Shown here: positions 22,375 through 24,741 of the stretch, piece by piece
Layout of the letters: each line of letters begins with the position of its first letter
Position numbering within the stretch: the stretch's first letter is position 1
Origin: a virus
Length of the DNA: 24,741 nucleotides
IMG/VR virus record: IMGVR_UViG_3300042860_001172
Coordinates: 1-24,741 of that record
Reading direction: 5' to 3' (one strand)
Position numbers and translations under genes: made by a program
Notes under the pieces: model-generated
What the model saw: the letters and a program-made list of their open reading frames with translations, nothing else
Database searches by the model: none
What the model was told of the DNA's origin: nothing

Positions 22375-23162
22375 CAGCCAACCACCACGACGCGGTAGGC
22401 GTTAGAGGCAGGGGCAGAGGCGAACACGACCGTCAGCGTGTTCACCGTGGCGTGTGTCACATCGGTGATCACTTCCTCGCCGTTGCTGTTCTGGAAAACC
22501 GTCACAGCCACATCAAGGCTGTTGAGGTTGTGCGTCACCGTGTAGCTGGTGTTCGTGCCGTCGCCGATGCTGACCGCGAACTTCCTGATCCGGCCAGACC
22601 AGCTGGCCAGCTTCAGCGGTGTGACAAACCGCAGATCGTCGGTGCCGGTGTTGACCTCGGCCTGCGTGGCGATCTCAGCGATGCCGGCGGTGGTCTCACT
22701 TGCAGCAGGCGCGGAGGTGCCGAACGTGACCCAGCTGATGTTGCTGGAACCGATCGTGCCGTTGATCTGATCCTGCCGGTAGGTCGTGGCGGCGCTGGTG
22801 CCTTCCTCGACCGTTGTGACGGCTTGCTCCAGCTCGGGGAAGGTGCTGGCGTCCAGCGAGCGCGTAGCAGCGCTGGCGGCCCCGTTCCAGATGTAGATGC
22901 CGTTTTCTGATGCTGTCGATTGAGCCCGCACCAGGATGCGGTCGCCCGACGCCATCGTGATGCCGTCGATCGTGGCACCAGGGCTGGCCAGGTTCAGGTT
23001 CGACTGGGTGGCGACTCGGCAGCCGTCCTTCCATGCCAAGCCTTCAACCAGCGAGTCCACATAGGACTTCGGCACCGCGTCGCCTGTAGCTGACGGGCTG
23101 GGCAGGTTGATGACTTTGGAGACCGACTGGAAGTCGAAGTCTGTGAAGATCTTCTTAGGCAT
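22374..23162 (-). CDS. Fibre-like structural protein with shared C-terminal domain (262 aa)
   Basis: Residues 1-40 include VPKSYVDSLVEGLAWKDGCR, a typical phage fibre start. Residues 45-150 form a beta domain (RVATQSNLNLASPGATIDGI, MASGDRILVRAQSTASENGI). ETTAGIAEIATQAEVNTGTD (156-175) is a fibre repeat like those in large phage fibres. Residues about 190-262 form a domain (YTVTHNLNSLDVAVTVFQNS, then TDVTHATVNTLTVVF) that closely resembles the end of the neighbouring connector protein. Probably a neck or head fibre. Confidence 0.7.
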   Translation of the reverse strand: MPKKIFTDFDFQSVSKVINLPSPSATGDAVPKSYVDSLVEGLAWKDGCRVATQSNLNLASPGATIDGITMASGDRILVRAQSTASENGIYIWNGAASAATRSLDASTFPELEQAVTTVEEGTSAATTYRQDQINGTIGSSNISWVTFGTSAPAASETTAGIAEIATQAEVNTGTDDLRFVTPLKLASWSGRIRKFAVSIGDGTNTSYTVTHNLNSLDVAVTVFQNSNGEEVITDVTHATVNTLTVVFASAPASNAYRVVVVG

Positions 23163-23163
23163 C

Positions 23164-23772
23164 TCAGATCAGCCTCGCGAAGCCAGCGACGGGGACTGCA
23201 AACACGATAACCGTGGTGTTCACGCTGGGATGCGACACATCGGCTTCAATCTCCTGGCTGCCGCTGTCAAACACCTCCACCGACGGAACCACGCCGCGGT
23301 TGTGGTTGATCGTCCAGGTTGCGGCCGGCGATGACTGCGTGAACACGTAGGCGGCGCCTTCGTCCTGGCCATCCACCCATTGCGCGCCGTCGTACTTCAG
23401 CACCTCGCCGGCTGTGGGACTGGTCAGCTCCACATCGGTCAGATCTGACAGGCCGAATGTCCGCGGGTTCTGGCCCGGTGCGGTGCTGCTCGGCGCCAAG
23501 CGCTGCAGGCCGATCTCGACCATGGCGCCATCGTCCAGCTTGCGCACCTCGCGCACCTGGTAGTTGACCCCATCCACCGTGATGCCGTCGCCGAACAGCA
23601 GCCCTCCGAAATCAGCAGCGCGCGCCGTCAGCGAATAGTCGGTGGTCAGCACCATGTCGCCGGAGATGACCTGGCTGGGCATGTCGAGGATGCCCAATGC
23701 CGAAATGGCGCCAGCCGTGCAGCTGACGCCAAAATCGTTCAGGAACACCGTCAGGTCTTCACTGATCGCCAT
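23164..23772 (-). CDS. Head-tail connector (gpFII-like) fused to a fibre-type C-terminus
   Basis: Residues 1-92 (MAISEDLTVFLNDFGVSCTA, TVDGVNYQVREVRKLDDGAM) look like the lambda gpFII/phage attachment family, which closes the portal channel and joins head to tail. Residues 106-132 (FGLSDLTDVELTSPTAGEVL, KYDGAQWV) are a collar/fibre linker motif. Residues 140-202 are a beta domain (TWTINHNRGVVPSVEVF, ADVSHPSVNTTVIVF) like the end of the next protein. gpFII proteins are normally only about 120 aa, so this is a fusion. An AAGGTG site precedes ATG 23770-23772. Confidence 0.72.
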   Translation of the reverse strand: MAISEDLTVFLNDFGVSCTAGAISALGILDMPSQVISGDMVLTTDYSLTARAADFGGLLFGDGITVDGVNYQVREVRKLDDGAMVEIGLQRLAPSSTAPGQNPRTFGLSDLTDVELTSPTAGEVLKYDGAQWVDGQDEGAAYVFTQSSPAATWTINHNRGVVPSVEVFDSGSQEIEADVSHPSVNTTVIVFAVPVAGFARLI

Positions 23773-23938
23773 CGGCTTTCACCTTGCGCGCGCGTGGCTT
23801 GATCTCCTCGGCCGGCGCCTCGACAGCGCGGCCCATGCGCAGCAGCTCGGCAGCCACGTCGCTGTCCAGTTCGTAGACCTTGCCGGCCTCGAGGTATTCG
23901 CCCCGAGCGGCGCAGTCGCTTTCGATCAGAACCTTCAT
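23759..23938 (-). CDS. Small hypothetical protein after the capsid gene (59 aa)
   Basis: ATG 23936-23938 opens MKVLIESDCAARGEYLEAGK, then VYELDSDVAAELLRMGRAVE and a basic tail. It is short and alpha/beta-like; its place between capsid and connector matches lambda FI-type or small head genes, but the sequence is not recognised. It has no normal ribosome site: the T-run of the capsid terminator ends only 3 bases before the ATG. It overlaps the connector start by 14 bases. Confidence 0.6.
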   Translation of the reverse strand: MKVLIESDCAARGEYLEAGKVYELDSDVAAELLRMGRAVEAPAEEIKPRARKVKADGDQ

Positions 23939-23941
23939 GAG

Positions 23942-23967
23942 AAAAAAAGGGGGCGGTTGCCCGCCCC
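23942..23967 (-). terminator. Rho-independent terminator after the capsid gene
   Basis: On the minus strand GGGGCGG (23967-23961), loop GCAA and CCGCCCC (23956-23950) make a perfect 7-bp GC stem with a stable GNRA loop, followed by C and seven T. It lies 8 bases after the capsid stop. It should end a share of transcripts, giving more capsid than tail message. Confidence 0.9.
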
Positions 23968-23975
23968 GTCTCCTA

Positions 23976-24741
23976 TCAGGTGGTGATGTCCAGGATGGCG
24001 GCGAAGCTCTTGGGATCGCGCACGGCCACGTCGTAGGTGACGATGCCGCGGACGCTGGTCAGAGCCTTGCTGAAGTCGTCGCTGTCCTCGCCCACGGTGA
24101 TCTCGAGGCCGTTGCCCCAGAAGCCAACCATGGCCTGGCTGAAGTCGCCCATCAGCAGGGCCGAGCACACGCCAGAGCTGGAGCCCTTGGTGAGGGTGCT
24201 GGGCACCTGGTTGGAGGCGGCCAGGGGGTAGCCGTTCAGCGTGCCGGGGGTGGGGCCGCGGCCGATGCGAGCAGCGTCAGCGTTGAACAGGAAGGGGCCG
24301 TCGCCGGTGGTGGAACCGCCAGCACGCAGCTTCTTCAGGGCTGCCATCACCTTGTAGTTGGTGAGGTAGGCCACGGAGCCGGGGTTGACGGCGCCGTTCA
24401 CGGTCATCACCGCAGTCTCCAGATCCACCACCTTCTCGAGGGTGATGGCGCCACCGTTGGTGCCCATGGCCACCGAGCCGATGCCGGCGGTCTGCATGAT
24501 GCCGGTGGGCTGGCCGGCGGAACCGGAGCCGTTCAGGATGCCCAGGTCGATGGCCAGGTTGATGCCATCGGTCAGGTCACGACGCACCAGCTCCTCAATG
24601 CCAGGGGTGCCCTGCAGCAGGGTCTGGCGGCTGTACTTGGACAGGGCGGCCAGGTTCTTGGGAGCCATGGTCACCTGGTCGAAGGTGGACTCCGACTGGG
24701 TGATCGCGGTGGTCTGGCTGCTCAGGTAGTAGGTCGAGGCC
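23976..24741 (-). CDS. Major capsid protein, HK97 type, C-terminal part (5' end outside window)
   Basis: The frame runs off the right edge; about 255 codons are visible, ending TTYDVAVRDPKSFAAILDITT-like before TGA at 23976-23978. Visible blocks are typical of HK97-fold capsids: MAPKNLAALSKYSRQTLLQG, DLTDGINLAIDLGILNGSGS, GQPTGIMQTAGIGS, then SVAYLTNYKVMAALKKLRAG and LLMGDFSQAMVGFWG near the end. It forms the icosahedral shell. The upstream part (with any delta domain or fused protease) is outside the window. A double stop (TGA TAG), AGGAG and a terminator follow. Confidence 0.92.
   Translation of the reverse strand, partial: ASTYYLSSQTTAITQSESTFDQVTMAPKNLAALSKYSRQTLLQGTPGIEELVRRDLTDGINLAIDLGILNGSGSAGQPTGIMQTAGIGSVAMGTNGGAITLEKVVDLETAVMTVNGAVNPGSVAYLTNYKVMAALKKLRAGGSTTGDGPFLFNADAARIGRGPTPGTLNGYPLAASNQVPSTLTKGSSSGVCSALLMGDFSQAMVGFWGNGLEITVGEDSDDFSKALTSVRGIVTYDVAVRDPKSFAAILDITT

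Overview
The window looks like part of a temperate, long-tailed (siphovirus-type) phage genome with high GC. The host is most likely a high-GC unicellular cyanobacterium of the Synechococcus/Cyanobium kind. The phage assignment is read directly from the genes: HK97-type capsid, lambda-order tail genes, lysis genes and a tyrosine integrase. The cyanobacterial assignment is my inference, from the style of several small proteins and the initiator-tRNA-like attachment core, and is less certain. No terminase, portal, repressor or replication gene lies in the window.

Layout, left to right. (1) 1-1574, plus strand: a tightly overlapping run of seven small early-type genes, including a DUF3310 protein and a Cys-rich protein. 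(2) 1575-2046, minus strand: a small HNH nuclease and a short hypothetical gene. (3) 2047-2183: a divergent intergenic region with inverted and direct repeats and a -10-like box, followed by two small plus-strand genes. (4) 2526-2786: a candidate attP. It has a 3' fragment of an initiator tRNA (anticodon CAT) as core, a terminator-like hairpin, and TGCGCGAA repeats on both sides. The right-hand repeats run into the start codon of the integrase (2783-3895). (5) 3892-24741, minus strand: one long late operon, read from the right. Its order is capsid, terminator, head-tail connector/fibre genes, tail terminator, tail tube, G/GT chaperones with a -1 frameshift site, tape measure, M, L, an intruding HNH nuclease, K, I, J, two tail fibres, small lysis-type membrane proteins, a two-enzyme endolysin, and a dCTP deaminase/dUTPase-family gene that converges on int.

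How the genes work together. The late operon builds the head (capsid), neck (gpFII-like connector fused to a fibre part) and tail (tube, tape measure, M-L-K-I-J tip). It then makes receptor-binding fibres and the lysis proteins. The tail part follows lambda order closely, with nearly every gene joined by ATGA/TGATG overlaps or gaps of a few bases. The integrase reads the opposite way, beside its attachment site.

The most unusual element is an intein-like Hint domain of about 130 residues (12444-12833) set in the glycine-rich N-terminus of the tail-tip protein J. It has Cys at its first position and His-Asn at its end, but Ala rather than Cys/Ser/Thr follows. That fits a bacterial intein-like (BIL) self-processing domain better than a standard intein. 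Other points of interest are a textbook frameshift signal (slippery A-AAA-AAC plus a 9-bp hairpin), a LytM-like domain in the tape measure whose motifs are in permuted order, a well-formed attP, and a terminator that ends flush against a start codon.
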